A stretch of 64,000 nucleotides of DNA, from NCBI RefSeq assembly GCF_000814475.1, contig NZ_JSVC01000009.1, forward strand, positions 1 through 64,000, read 5' to 3'. Position 1 is the first letter of the stretch. Each line of letters starts with the position of its first letter. Origin of the DNA: Flavihumibacter solisilvae. GTDB taxonomy: Bacteria; Bacteroidota; Bacteroidia; Chitinophagales; Chitinophagaceae. The translations under genes were made by a program, and so were the position numbers. The notes beneath the pieces are model-generated. The model was not told the origin of the DNA. It made no database searches and saw only the letters and a list, made by a program, of their open reading frames with translations. Shown here one piece after another: positions 51,941 through 60,737 of this stretch.

Positions 51941-52192
51941 ATGAAAGAGAAAGAGATTATTGAGAAAATCAATTCGTTCCTGGTTGAGGAATTCGAAGTT
52001 GATCCAGAAAAGATAACACCCGATGCAAACCTGGCTGAAGCGCTTGAGCTCGACAGCCTGGATTATATTGACCTTGCCGTGGTGATCGAATACAATTTTA
52101 ATTTCAAGGTAAAACCGGAAGATTTTAAAGACATGAAAACGGTGCAGGATTTTTACAACTACGCCATTTCACGCACTTCAGTTGCATACTGA
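51941..52192 (+). CDS. Acyl carrier protein (specialised)
   Basis: This 83-residue protein has the ACP four-helix pattern, with the phosphopantetheine site LELDSLDYIDL (Ser39). The DSLDY sequence differs from the DSLDT/DSLGA of fatty-acid AcpP, which suggests a dedicated pathway such as aryl polyene or flexirubin synthesis. It is divergent from the carotenoid-type oxidoreductase gene. It is convergent with the MscS gene, 12 bases away, so it is transcribed alone. Confidence 0.93.
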   Translation: MKEKEIIEKINSFLVEEFEVDPEKITPDANLAEALELDSLDYIDLAVVIEYNFNFKVKPEDFKDMKTVQDFYNYAISRTSVAY

Positions 52193-52204
52193 CGATCCCG
52201 GTCT

Positions 52205-52984
52205 TTAAACCAATCCTTTACTTTTTAAGTCGCGGAGGATTTCTTCAAACAGCTGCAGTTGAAGCTTTGGATAATCGTGTGCATTGATCCATAACTCCAG
52301 CCTGCAAACGTATTTGTCGGCTTCCAGGTCTGCAACGCCGACTTTATGCGGGGGTTGTTTCAGGATATCCGCGTTTTCTGCGATCGTTTTTTCCAGCACA
52401 GCCTTCACTTCATTGAAATCTTTGGAATATGGAAATTTCAGGTCGATGTCGATCCGCCTGCGTCCCTGCCGGCTTAAATTGATCACCACTTCATTCGACA
52501 ATTTGCCATTGGGAATGATAATGGTTTTGTTATCGAAAGTCAGGATGATGGTATAAAACAACTGGATGGATTTCACCTCCCCTTCCGATCCCTGGGTAAC
52601 AATCACATCCCCCACCCTGAATGGACGAAGAACCAGTAAGAGTATCCCACACATAAAGTTCTGCAGCGTTCCCGACAATGCGAGGCCCGCGGCCACACTG
52701 AAACCGGCGATGATCGCGGTCATGAATGTAAGCCTGATGCCCGCGATATTGAATACGCTGATCACGAGCATTACCTGCAGGGCGATAACGATGAGGTTCT
52801 GCAGAAAATAGACCAGTGAGGGATTAAATTTTCTCTTTTGAAACCTTTCCCGGAGCCAGTTATTGAAAAGCTTGATTAACCAGAAACCAACAAACAGCAA
52901 TACGATCGCGAGCGCATATAACGGCAAATGCGTTACCGCCCAGTCAGATGCACGTTGCCAGAACTTCTCCCAATTCCATTCCAT
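52205..52984 (-). CDS. MscS-family mechanosensitive channel
   Basis: This 259-residue inner-membrane channel is released by membrane tension. It has three TM helices (about 15-37, 58-80, 88-115). TM3 (GFSVAAGLALSGTLQNFMCGILLLVLRPF) is the pore-lining segment and is rich in Gly and Ala. The beta domain motif FRVGDVIVTQGSEGEVKSIQLF and NGKLSNEVVINLS follow. The length is similar to E. coli MscS (286). It starts 9 bases after the methyltransferase stop, so the two genes are co-transcribed. Confidence 0.94.
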   Translation of the reverse strand: MEWNWEKFWQRASDWAVTHLPLYALAIVLLFVGFWLIKLFNNWLRERFQKRKFNPSLVYFLQNLIVIALQVMLVISVFNIAGIRLTFMTAIIAGFSVAAGLALSGTLQNFMCGILLLVLRPFRVGDVIVTQGSEGEVKSIQLFYTIILTFDNKTIIIPNGKLSNEVVINLSRQGRRRIDIDLKFPYSKDFNEVKAVLEKTIAENADILKQPPHKVGVADLEADKYVCRLELWINAHDYPKLQLQLFEEILRDLKSKGLV

Positions 52985-52993
52985 ATAGCCGTT

Positions 52994-54091
52994 TTAGGTT
53001 AGCGGAATTGCAAATTGCAGGCCCGAGAGCGGGCTCCTGACTTCTTTGGACTGAACAAGCACCTTAATGCGACTTCCCAGTTCCATCACAAAATTCCGGA
53101 TAAAGGAAATATCCATTCGCCGTGCCGATTCTTTCAATGACTCAGCTTCCTGCATGGTCCGTAACTCACCTGCGAGTCCGAGTCCCTGCAGGAAATGGAG
53201 CTGGTTCGTATAGCCGTTCACGTTAAGGCCATTCAGGCGGCCCCAGTGTGCGAGCGCAGAAAAATTCACATGAGTTGTAATATCCTGGTCGCCAATATTA
53301 TCATAGGGACAGGAACCTGCCTTATGCTGGTAATAGCAAACCATGTTTCCGGTACTGCGTTGGGCTTCATACATCTTGGATGAAGTAAAGCCATAATCAA
53401 ATGTGATCATGTATCCGCGTTTCATGCGGTTAGCAATTTCACTTACCCAATCATTGGCCTGCAGGTTGATCTCTGTGCAGTATCCCCATGGCAGTTTAAC
53501 ATGTAGCTGTGCCAGGTAATCCTGCAATAAATCACCGGCGGGCAACAGGATTTCTTTAAACCCGTCCTTGTAATCAACATAAAATTCCATAAGCTCATGC
53601 TGCATACATACCCGGTGTACTGAGAAATTATCCAGCAGTTCATTGGCCAGGACGCAGCCTGAAAAAGAGGGAATTTCAGAAATGGAATCGACCCATTTTA
53701 CCCTTTGGGGCAGGATGGACTTTTCCAGTTCGCGCATGTAGCCGCTCTTTTCAATAATGAAATATTGCACATGCCTGGAAAAGCGACCGTTTCGTTCAAT
53801 ATACGCAAGGATATCGCGGCATAACTCGCCTGTACCCGCACCATATTCAACAATAATGAAAGGGCCGCCGCCCATTAACAACCACATTTCTTCCAGCTGG
53901 CGACCGATCAGCCGGCCAAACAAACTGCTGCAAAGCGGGCTGGTATAAAAATCGCCGTCCTTGCCCAATTTGTTGCGGGGCGAGGAATAATATCCTAACC
54001 CCGGATAATAGAGGGCCATCTCCATGAAATCGCAAAATGTAATCGGGCCGTCGTTTTTAATGCGTTGGACAATAAGTTCCTTTAAGCTCAT
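52994..54091 (-). CDS. MidA/NDUFAF7-like SAM-dependent methyltransferase
   Basis: This 365-residue cytosolic protein belongs to the COG1565 family, whose mitochondrial member methylates an arginine of a complex I subunit. The N-terminal ITFCDFMEMALYYPGLGYYS and DGDFYTSPLCSSLFGRLIGRQ are characteristic. The SAM-binding loop is IIVEYGAGTGELCRDIL, and a second conserved block is CVLANELLDNFSVHRV. The bacterial substrate is not established. It forms an operon with the MscS gene and is divergent from a small charged protein. Confidence 0.9.
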   Translation of the reverse strand: MSLKELIVQRIKNDGPITFCDFMEMALYYPGLGYYSSPRNKLGKDGDFYTSPLCSSLFGRLIGRQLEEMWLLMGGGPFIIVEYGAGTGELCRDILAYIERNGRFSRHVQYFIIEKSGYMRELEKSILPQRVKWVDSISEIPSFSGCVLANELLDNFSVHRVCMQHELMEFYVDYKDGFKEILLPAGDLLQDYLAQLHVKLPWGYCTEINLQANDWVSEIANRMKRGYMITFDYGFTSSKMYEAQRSTGNMVCYYQHKAGSCPYDNIGDQDITTHVNFSALAHWGRLNGLNVNGYTNQLHFLQGLGLAGELRTMQEAESLKESARRMDISFIRNFVMELGSRIKVLVQSKEVRSPLSGLQFAIPLT

Positions 54092-54220
54092 AGAGGTGAG
54101 AATACAATCCGTGGACCATGGGGATCGAAAAGTCGTAAGTCCATGGCATTCCGGATCTGTAGAGCAACCTCCACACTCTTTCTGGTATGTTTTTTTGACC
54201 GTTCTCTGTAAATGTTAGTT

Positions 54221-54412
54221 ATGAAACAGGACCAGACAAAAAATATCAAACCCCAGGTGTTGAAGGACAAAAATGCCCGTCCTGAAAATAAAGACAACCT
54301 GGATCACCGTGAAGGTGAAGAGCAGGACTTTAAGGGCGACGATGTTACCCACAATAAAAAGGAGACCAAATCAGAGAAGCACAAACAGGATCATAGCCGG
54401 TCAGGCAAGTAA
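54221..54412 (+). CDS. Small, highly charged hydrophilic protein
   Basis: This protein of about 63 residues (ATG at 54221, with an alternative 3 codons upstream) is almost free of hydrophobic residues and rich in K, D, E, H and N (for example NKKETKSEKHKQDHSRSGK). It looks intrinsically disordered, like small stress-associated proteins of Chitinophagaceae, but I recognise no family. Its 3' end overlaps the convergent GH125 gene by 12 bases. The open frame and biased composition support coding only moderately. Confidence 0.55.
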   Translation: MKQDQTKNIKPQVLKDKNARPENKDNLDHREGEEQDFKGDDVTHNKKETKSEKHKQDHSRSGK

Positions 54413-55822
54413 TCCGCGTTTCTCACGGTACACTTTCCAGATGAATTCCCCGAAAATGGTATTTGCCCAGGCGAACCATTTTCGGGTGAATTTTGCGGTG
54501 TCGTCCTTGTGAACAGACTCATGCATGAAACCGGTACCTGCATGGCATTGCTGCAACATGCTGAGGCAATTTTTTATTTCCTTATCGTCAGTTGAGGTGA
54601 GTCCCTGCATCACGATGCTCATTGGCCACACCATGTCGAGGCCGATATGCGGGCCACCGACACCTGCCATTTTGGTCCCTTTAAAATAGAACGGGTTATC
54701 TTCTGACAACACGTAACTGCGTGTTTGCCGGTACAGTTTATCGGTAGAAGGTATTGCTCCGAGGTATGGTAACGCTAACAGTGATGGCACATTTGCATCG
54801 TCCATCAGGTTAAAACTTCCAAAACCGTTTGTTTCGTATGCATAGATCTGCCCATATTTATGGTGTGGAGTGACTGCATTTTCCTTCAAGGCTGCTGATA
54901 CCTGTTGAGCAAGAGATTTTGCTTCATTGATTTCCTTCTCCAGTCCTCCTTTCCGTTGAAACAGTTCTGCCATCTGCTGAAGGGACACAACGGCAAAGAA
55001 ATTGGCTGGTATGAGGTAAGGATAGATAGTTGCATCGTCACTCGGACGGAACATGGAACAAATGAGCCCGTTTGGTTTCGCCGGATAACCGTAACCGGCC
55101 ATAGGAACGCCATCGGTCGCCCAGGCAGTTTTACGCTGGAAATTATAAGGGCCCGCGTTATGGAACCGCTGTTGCTCACGGAATGTTTTGATCACCAGGC
55201 GCATGGCTTCCACCCACTGGTCATCGAGAACGGAAAGGTCACCTGTTTCTTTAATATAACCATGAGCGAGCCTGATGGGATAACAGAGGGAATCAATTTC
55301 CCACTTACGTTCATGGACACCCGCCTTCATGTCAGTAATATCTGTCTCCTTCCATTCGCTTACTTTCTTTTCATCCTTATAGAAGGCATTCGCATAGGGA
55401 TCTTTAATGATACATTTCACCTGGCGGTTGATCACCCCCTTGATGAGTTGCTGAAGGTCTTTGTCTTCGTGACAGAGAGGAATATAGGGCCAGACCTGTG
55501 CGGAGCTGTCGCGCAGCCACATGGCATCGATATCACCGGTTATTACGTAGGTGTCCGGTTTTCCATCGATCATCTCAAACTCGACAGTAGTATCCAGTGT
55601 ATTGGGAAAGCAGTTTTCGAAAAGCCAGCCAATCTCTTTATTGCCGGTGTTACGGCGGATATCGGCGATTAGTTTTTCGACCGCTTTGCTGTTGAATTTA
55701 CGTTGTGCAAGCGGAGTTCGCACCTCGGGAAACTGGTTGCGGCCATTGGCGAAAACGCCTGAGCCTATCATTACGCCTGCTGTTGCAAATGCGGACTGTT
55801 GAATAAATTTCCTTCTCTTCAC
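54401..55822 (-). CDS. GH125 exo-alpha-mannosidase, Tat-exported
   Basis: This 473-residue enzyme has a twin-arginine signal (MKRRKFIQQSAFATAG). The GH125 hallmarks are the substrate-site stretch TGDIDAMWLRDSSAQVWPY, then ATDGVPMAGYGYPAKPNGLI, MFRPSDDATIYPYLIPANFF and the C-terminal KFTRKWFAWANTIFGEFIW. GH125 enzymes are exo-alpha-1,6-mannosidases acting on mannan or N-glycan fragments. It is expected in the periplasm. It appears to be a single gene. Confidence 0.93.
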   Translation of the reverse strand: MKRRKFIQQSAFATAGVMIGSGVFANGRNQFPEVRTPLAQRKFNSKAVEKLIADIRRNTGNKEIGWLFENCFPNTLDTTVEFEMIDGKPDTYVITGDIDAMWLRDSSAQVWPYIPLCHEDKDLQQLIKGVINRQVKCIIKDPYANAFYKDEKKVSEWKETDITDMKAGVHERKWEIDSLCYPIRLAHGYIKETGDLSVLDDQWVEAMRLVIKTFREQQRFHNAGPYNFQRKTAWATDGVPMAGYGYPAKPNGLICSMFRPSDDATIYPYLIPANFFAVVSLQQMAELFQRKGGLEKEINEAKSLAQQVSAALKENAVTPHHKYGQIYAYETNGFGSFNLMDDANVPSLLALPYLGAIPSTDKLYRQTRSYVLSEDNPFYFKGTKMAGVGGPHIGLDMVWPMSIVMQGLTSTDDKEIKNCLSMLQQCHAGTGFMHESVHKDDTAKFTRKWFAWANTIFGEFIWKVYREKRGLLA

Positions 55823-55906
55823 GATAATAATTTAAAATTCAAAATTGAAAATTAAAAAAAGCGGTGCAACATACTGAGATTAATAATAACAGTTAGCGAA
55901 AGCGGC

Positions 55907-55934
55907 AAAAAAAATACCGGCATTGTGACCGGTA
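55907..55934 (-). terminator. Rho-independent terminator of the DoxX gene
   Basis: On the minus strand TACCGG and CCGGTA form a 6-bp stem around an 8-base loop, followed by eight Ts. It lies 25 bases beyond the stop of the DoxX gene. Confidence 0.8.
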
Positions 55935-55958
55935 CTTTGAGTGGTTGAAGAAAATATT

Positions 55959-56417
55959 TTAGCTGGATCTCCCTGGTGAATTCCTATTCATTTCATCCTC
56001 TCCCCTAAGAGACCATGGTCCGTCGCCGGCTATCAGGAAATAAACCAGCAGTGCAAGAACGAGGACGGAAATGATAAGTTCAGGAAACGGTCTCCAGAGA
56101 TCCCGTGATGAGTTTACAAACAAAATTGCTCCGATAAGGATTGGGATCTGGAAGAGAGCAGCCACCCGGGTGTATGCTCCCAGGATGAAGAGAATGCCGC
56201 CCAGCAGGTGGGCAACGAAAACATAGTGTCCTAAAACAACCAGGGCAAATGGTGGCATGGGCAGTTTACTATCCACTTCGGCCATCAGGGAACTCATGTT
56301 GTACACAAATTGAATTCCTTTGATACAGAGGAAAATACCCAGTGCAACGCGTACTATATCCATCCAACGGGGGTGATGCCTGTCGCCCCATAATTCAAGG
56401 CGGTGAAGGAGGTTCAT
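55959..56417 (-). CDS. DoxX-family membrane protein
   Basis: This 152-residue inner-membrane protein has four TM helices (near 22-42, 58-82, 84-104, 112-132). The DoxX pattern appears in VRVALGIFLCIKGIQFVYN and HLLGGILFILGAYTRVAAL. The termini are hydrophilic. DoxX proteins are tied to membrane redox balance, though no partner is adjacent. It lies 74 bases downstream of uxuA on the same strand and ends in a strong terminator, so read-through from uxuA is possible. Confidence 0.87.
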   Translation of the reverse strand: MNLLHRLELWGDRHHPRWMDIVRVALGIFLCIKGIQFVYNMSSLMAEVDSKLPMPPFALVVLGHYVFVAHLLGGILFILGAYTRVAALFQIPILIGAILFVNSSRDLWRPFPELIISVLVLALLVYFLIAGDGPWSLRGEDEMNRNSPGRSS

Positions 56418-56491
56418 ATAGTTAAGTTTTAGGTAAGTAAGAAAAGAACTGCTGACCTAAAATTACTAAATGCCTACCGGAAAATGGACAA

Positions 56492-57673
56492 CTATTTTCC
56501 GCCGGAAGCCCGGCTCACGCCATACTCCAGGCCCCTGAGCTCAGCAAGTCCTTTGAGCCTTCCGATTGCCGAATAGCCGGGATAAGTTTGTTTTTTAAGA
56601 TCATCCAGCATCTGGTGGCCATGATCAGGTCGCATAGGGATAGATTGTTTTCTTGCCTGCATAATATCCCAGATCTCACTGACGATCGCATACATGTCGG
56701 AGTCACCCCCGAGATGGTCTGCCTCATAAAAGTTCCCCTGGGGATCGCGCGAGGTATTGCGCAGGTGCAGGAAGTGGATATGAGCCGCATATTTCTTCAG
56801 CATGCTGACCAGGTCATTATCGGCCCGCGCCCCGTAAGAGCCCGTGCAGAAGCACAACCCGTTAGTGGTGGATGGTACTGCCTGGAGCATTTCATCAACA
56901 TCTTTTGCTGTACTCATGATCCGGGGAAGGCCGAGGATCGGGTACGGCGGATCGTCGGGGTGAATGGCCATTTTGACACCAACCTGCTCCGCAACCGGCA
57001 CTACTTCGCGAAGGAATTCAAAAAGGTGTTGTTTCAGTTTTTCGGCATCGATGCCTGCATAGGTATTCAGCGCTTCGAGCACCTGTTCGCGGGTAAACGC
57101 TTCCTTGCTGCCGGGAAGCCCAAGCATGGAATTACGGAACAGGTCCGCTTTTTCCTGTTCGCCCATGGCTGAAAACTTTTCTTTTGCCAGCCGGATCTCT
57201 TCTTCTGTATAGTCCTTTTCAGCACCGGGCCTTTGCAGCAAAAAAAGATCGAAGGCGACAAATGCGCTCCTTTCAAAATACAGCGCCGTACTTCCATCCT
57301 GCAACTTATATGCTACGTCAGTACGCAGCCAGTCAAGGATGGGCATAAAATTGTAGGTAATCACTTCAAGTCCGCAAGCTGCCACATTCCTGATGCTTTC
57401 CTTGTAATTCTCTATCCACTTCTTATAATCGCCCGAGCGTTTTTTAATGTCTTCATGCACCGGCAGGCTTTCTATGACTTTCCAGTCCATACCGGCAGCC
57501 CTGATCATCTCCCTTCGTGTTGTGATCTCTCCGGCTGTCCATACCTCTCCGACCGGGACCTGGTGCAATGCTGTGACAACGCCAGTGCAACCAGCCTGCC
57601 TGATGTCGGCAAGTGAAACAGTATCATCTGGACCAAACCAACGCATTGTCTGTTGCATGAAAAACTGGGGCAT
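56492..57673 (-). CDS. uxuA: Mannonate dehydratase
   Basis: This enzyme of about 393 residues converts D-mannonate to 2-keto-3-deoxygluconate in glucuronate breakdown. The family start ([20 protein letters not shown]) and the active-site block [18 protein letters not shown] are clear, as is the TIM-barrel core with [10 protein letters not shown] and [14 protein letters not shown] chose the ATG at 57671-57673. A TTG six codons upstream (57691) is possible but would extend past where the family usually begins. No other uronate gene is nearby. Confidence 0.95.
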   Translation of the reverse strand: MPQFFMQQTMRWFGPDDTVSLADIRQAGCTGVVTALHQVPVGEVWTAGEITTRREMIRAAGMDWKVIESLPVHEDIKKRSGDYKKWIENYKESIRNVAACGLEVITYNFMPILDWLRTDVAYKLQDGSTALYFERSAFVAFDLFLLQRPGAEKDYTEEEIRLAKEKFSAMGEQEKADLFRNSMLGLPGSKEAFTREQVLEALNTYAGIDAEKLKQHLFEFLREVVPVAEQVGVKMAIHPDDPPYPILGLPRIMSTAKDVDEMLQAVPSTTNGLCFCTGSYGARADNDLVSMLKKYAAHIHFLHLRNTSRDPQGNFYEADHLGGDSDMYAIVSEIWDIMQARKQSIPMRPDHGHQMLDDLKKQTYPGYSAIGRLKGLAELRGLEYGVSRASGGK

Positions 57674-57747
57674 GGGATTTTTTTTCGCCAATTTATGAAA
57701 AGAACTTTCAATTCATCCTCTCATTTCTACAATTCATTCCTGACGCA

Positions 57748-57778
57748 TTGGAAGAAAGTTTTCCCGGCGATTACTTTG
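57748..57778 (+). promoter_or_regulatory. Promoter of the cytochrome c gene
   Basis: TTG (57748-57750) is followed 20 bases later by TTACTTTG (57771-57778), a one-mismatch -7 box. The ATG is 27 bases further on. Confidence 0.45.
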
Positions 57779-57805
57779 GCAGAATAAAACCGAAAACCAG
57801 ACAAC

Positions 57806-58396
57806 ATGAAAAAGATCATGCTCACTACTGCGGGATTGACTGCAATCCTGATCAGCGGCCTGATTGCCTGCCAGGACAGTTCGAAAGCAGCAACGGAAAC
57901 AGCTTCTGCCAAACAGCCTCTTACGCAGGAGGAGCAGGTCAAAAGGGGTGAATATCTCGTAAACACCATTGGCTGTGATGATTGTCACACGCCGAAGAAT
58001 TTTGGTCCGAGAGGCCCTGAACCAGACATGGCCAACCGCTTTGCCGGTCATCTTGCCGACCACCCGATTCCCGAGGTCGATACTGCAGCGTTGGGAAAAG
58101 GATGGGCACTCTTCGGTCCGGAACTTACTGTTGCCGCCGGCCCCTGGGGCATTTCCTATGCAGCCAATATCAGTTCTGACTCTACCGGTATCGGCACGTG
58201 GACAGAACAACAATTCATAAAGGCCATGCGTGAAGGGAAGTATAAGGGAATGGACAACAGCCGCCCGCTGCTGCCACCTATGCCCTGGGCAAACTTCGCC
58301 AAACTGACCGACGAAGACCTGGGTGCAATGTTCCAATATCTCCAGTCGACGAAACCAGTTAAAAACGTGGTGCCACCTGCCAAACTAAGATCTTAA
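57806..58396 (+). CDS. Lipoprotein cytochrome c
   Basis: This 196-residue envelope protein has the lipobox GLIACQDS (Cys22). One haem c site, CDDCH (57-61), follows in the class I cytochrome fold. A downstream Met in LLPPMPWANF may be the distal ligand. The body LTDEDLGAMFQYLQSTKPV matches the C-terminal helix of cytochrome c domains. It probably carries electrons in the periplasm, and its partner is not in the window. A perfect bidirectional terminator follows. Confidence 0.92.
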   Translation: MKKIMLTTAGLTAILISGLIACQDSSKAATETASAKQPLTQEEQVKRGEYLVNTIGCDDCHTPKNFGPRGPEPDMANRFAGHLADHPIPEVDTAALGKGWALFGPELTVAAGPWGISYAANISSDSTGIGTWTEQQFIKAMREGKYKGMDNSRPLLPPMPWANFAKLTDEDLGAMFQYLQSTKPVKNVVPPAKLRS

Positions 58397-58404
58397 CCTC
58401 CAAT

Positions 58405-58434
58405 AAAAAAAGTGCGCAAAAGCGCACTTTTTTT
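58405..58434. terminator. Bidirectional terminator
   Basis: AAAAAAAGTGCGC (58405-58417) and GCGCACTTTTTTT (58422-58434) form a perfect 13-bp stem with an AAAA loop. T-tracts occur on both strands, so it can end both the cytochrome gene and the convergent hemerythrin-like gene. Confidence 0.92.
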
Positions 58435-58461
58435 ATACACAAATCACCATGCTGTGGCACC

Positions 58462-59145
58462 TTATGCTACCATAGCTTCTTCTGTCATGCCGGTCTGAAC
58501 GTTGTCCCACCTCATCATCGGCATCTTTCCCGAGATCCTTTCCAGCAACATTTCATACACCTGGAGTGGTAGTGTTGGACGAACGTTCAGCAACCAGCTG
58601 ACAATTTCTTCATCTGACATGTCTTTCATCATCCATGTGCAGAGGCTCAGCCATTCGGTTATTGTCTGGCGGCCTTCGATCTGCATGTGAAGCTGACGCA
58701 GTGCATCATCAGAATAATATGACCATAACAAAGGGTTCAGTATTTCTTCCTGTAACTGCATACCTGCAATTACCTGCTCCGCAAACTTCTGGAAGCTCGT
58801 GTTGGCGATGCTGGCCGCAAGTCTTGCAGCCCTTGGCGTACCGGCATACTGCTCATACAGGTTCATCCTGTTAAGCATTTTCATGGACGCTGAAGGCTTT
58901 TGTTCGTCCCCGTGAGCGAAACATTCCTCTACCCTGCCATGCAGCACACTGATCGCGGGAATGATATACCTGGCTTCTTCTTCCGCCTGACGCTGACAGG
59001 CAAGTACCAGTTCGGTTACCTGGTCGAAAGTAGCCTGAACCTGCCCGGGGTCGCTGAAGTCCGTAAACTGGATCAACAGGCTTGTATCGAGTAGCAGTGA
59101 CCGTAGTGCACTGTGTGAATGCTGGAAAATATTGAACCTGCGCAT
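58462..59145 (-). CDS. Hemerythrin-like helical protein
   Basis: This 227-residue soluble all-helical protein begins FNIFQHSHSALRSLLLD. The QHSHxxLR start and an EEARYIIPAI helix (Glu-Glu, about 56) recall hemerythrin-like proteins, where His and Glu residues bind a di-iron centre. Further His (HGRVEECFAH) are present, but the full ligand set is not clear, so metal binding is uncertain. It starts 17 bases after the glycosyltransferase stop and ends at a terminator, so the two form an operon. Confidence 0.6.
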   Translation of the reverse strand: MRRFNIFQHSHSALRSLLLDTSLLIQFTDFSDPGQVQATFDQVTELVLACQRQAEEEARYIIPAISVLHGRVEECFAHGDEQKPSASMKMLNRMNLYEQYAGTPRAARLAASIANTSFQKFAEQVIAGMQLQEEILNPLLWSYYSDDALRQLHMQIEGRQTITEWLSLCTWMMKDMSDEEIVSWLLNVRPTLPLQVYEMLLERISGKMPMMRWDNVQTGMTEEAMVA

Positions 59146-59162
59146 GAGTATATCAGTTTGAC

Positions 59163-60506
59163 TTAGTAAATAAGCGCATCGTCGTTTACCGGAACCAGTT
59201 TATGTCGCCTGCTGAGCAGCAGTTCTGTCACAAACCTTTCCGTTAATTCAAGCGGTGCGTAGGTTTTGAATTCGCGGGCCAGTGCCTGCACATTCCTGCG
59301 ATATTCACCGTTTGCAATGACTTTTTCAATGGCATTGCGCATCTGTTCCGGTGTCGGTCTTTCGTTGCGCAGGTCTATACCAAGCCTGAAATAGCCTATT
59401 CTTGCATTGATCTCATTTTTCCCTTCGTGAACGCCTGCAACAACAAGTGGAAGCTGGTTTTCTATCCCCAGCATTACACCACCATAACCACCATTGGTAA
59501 CGTATACATCCGTATAGGGCATGATATCAGTGAAAGGAATAAAATCCTCGATGATGATATTATCTGCCTTGTATTGCTCCCGCAGCAATTTGGTTCCATT
59601 GCCGCCGGTAGTGGCTACCACGAGGTAGTTACTGTCACGGAAGGCTTTCAGTACCGGCACAATGATCTTTGTCACATCACGTTCCACAGTTCCCTGGGTA
59701 ACCAGGATCACCCGGTCAAATTTGTTCAGGCGGCTGTCGAACCAGGGCTCTTCTTTTCTTTCTCCGGCGTAAGGAAGCAATGCGCCGATGAAACGGATAT
59801 GTTCACTCAGGTCGCTGCGGTTATATTCAAATCCCGGTGTTCCGCTCTGGAGGAACAGGGAAGCTTTTCTTACACCCATGTCAAAGAAATTCTCCCCGTT
59901 GTGCGGGATATTATACTCTTCAAAAAGGTCATACATGACGTTGATGGATTTGCGGAAAAGGATATTGTCTGCAACCCAGCGTAAGCCTGCCTGGCGAAAC
60001 TTGCCGGCCCAGCTGCGGGCAGGATGAAGGCCCAGGCCATACGGTGCCAGGTCGCGGGAAGATTCCAGCAGTGGCGCAATTCCGATCGACAGCACAGGAA
60101 TCTGCATGAGTTCCTTAACAAACGGTATGGCAGTAAACATACAGTCAGCGATCAGCAGGTCAAAAGGGAACTCGCGGTGAATGTCGATCAGGTCAGCATA
60201 ATATTCCGGTGCGCGGCGAACAAAGAAGTTCTGCAGATCAAAATTCAGCTTGCCAATCTTGCTGTTAATGCGTTTTCTTTCCGGAAAGACCTCTTCGGCA
60301 TTTTCGCTGTTTACTTCAAGAGCCTTGCTGAAAGGAAAATAAGGAATACCCAGTTTTGCGGCTTTTTTGCTGTAAACATCCGAGCCATACCAGCGTACAT
60401 CGTAGCCCTGCTGCTTCAGGTGAACCGCGATGCCGGTCAGCGGATTAAAGTGGCCATCCGCAGGCACGTTGGCCATCAGGATCTTCCTGGAATGTTTGTG
60501 ATTCAT
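59163..60506 (-). CDS. GT1-type glycosyltransferase (UGT/MGT fold)
   Basis: This 447-residue cytosolic enzyme has the GT-B fold. The N-terminal acceptor domain (NVPADGHFNPLTGIAVHLKQ) and the C-terminal nucleotide-sugar site (VTNGGYGGVMLGIENQLPLVV, then AGVHEGKNEINARI) match macrolide/UDP-glucuronosyltransferase-type enzymes, which attach a sugar to a small hydrophobic acceptor. The acceptor is unknown. It lies upstream of the hemerythrin-like gene and is divergent from the propeller-sensor kinase across about 230 bp. Confidence 0.88.
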   Translation of the reverse strand: MNHKHSRKILMANVPADGHFNPLTGIAVHLKQQGYDVRWYGSDVYSKKAAKLGIPYFPFSKALEVNSENAEEVFPERKRINSKIGKLNFDLQNFFVRRAPEYYADLIDIHREFPFDLLIADCMFTAIPFVKELMQIPVLSIGIAPLLESSRDLAPYGLGLHPARSWAGKFRQAGLRWVADNILFRKSINVMYDLFEEYNIPHNGENFFDMGVRKASLFLQSGTPGFEYNRSDLSEHIRFIGALLPYAGERKEEPWFDSRLNKFDRVILVTQGTVERDVTKIIVPVLKAFRDSNYLVVATTGGNGTKLLREQYKADNIIIEDFIPFTDIMPYTDVYVTNGGYGGVMLGIENQLPLVVAGVHEGKNEINARIGYFRLGIDLRNERPTPEQMRNAIEKVIANGEYRRNVQALAREFKTYAPLELTERFVTELLLSRRHKLVPVNDDALIY

Positions 60507-60511
60507 AGATT

Positions 60512-60638
60512 CAATTGATAAGGTTTACATTGACGAAGCAATATTACTACGGTATTACGCGCCGCAGAAGCGACACGTGGATGAACCTCCAATAATGCTG
60601 CGCCAATTGTAGGGGCAGAATCACTATTACAATTGATA
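60512..60638. repeat. Repeated CAATTG sites in the divergent region
   Basis: CAATTGATA occurs at 60512-60520 and 60630-60638. CAATTGTA (60604-60611) forms a perfect inverted repeat with TACAATTG (60628-60635) across 16 bases. All lie between the glycosyltransferase and kinase genes, upstream of the kinase promoter, and could be regulator sites. Confidence 0.45.
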
Positions 60639-60688
60639 CCCGGATTTCACCAATTCATCTGCCTATCATGCTGTCGATATGGTGGTCG

Positions 60689-60719
60689 TTTGAAATTGAC
60701 CCGGGCCTGACTATATTTG
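60689..60719 (+). promoter_or_regulatory. Consensus promoter of the propeller-sensor kinase
   Basis: TTTG (60689-60692), a 19-base spacer and TATATTTG (60712-60719) match the Bacteroidota promoter consensus exactly. Transcription from here would start near 60725, downstream of the TTG at 60717. The TTG at 60738 is therefore the better start codon. Confidence 0.7.
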
Positions 60720-60737
60720 AAGGATACTATTCCTCAG

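Noticed and set aside
54905-55672. 255-residue antisense frame
   Set aside because: It lies opposite the GH125 gene, whose motifs are unambiguous.
60717-60737. Longer TTG start of the propeller kinase
   Set aside because: The codon overlaps the -7 box, so it should not be in the transcript.
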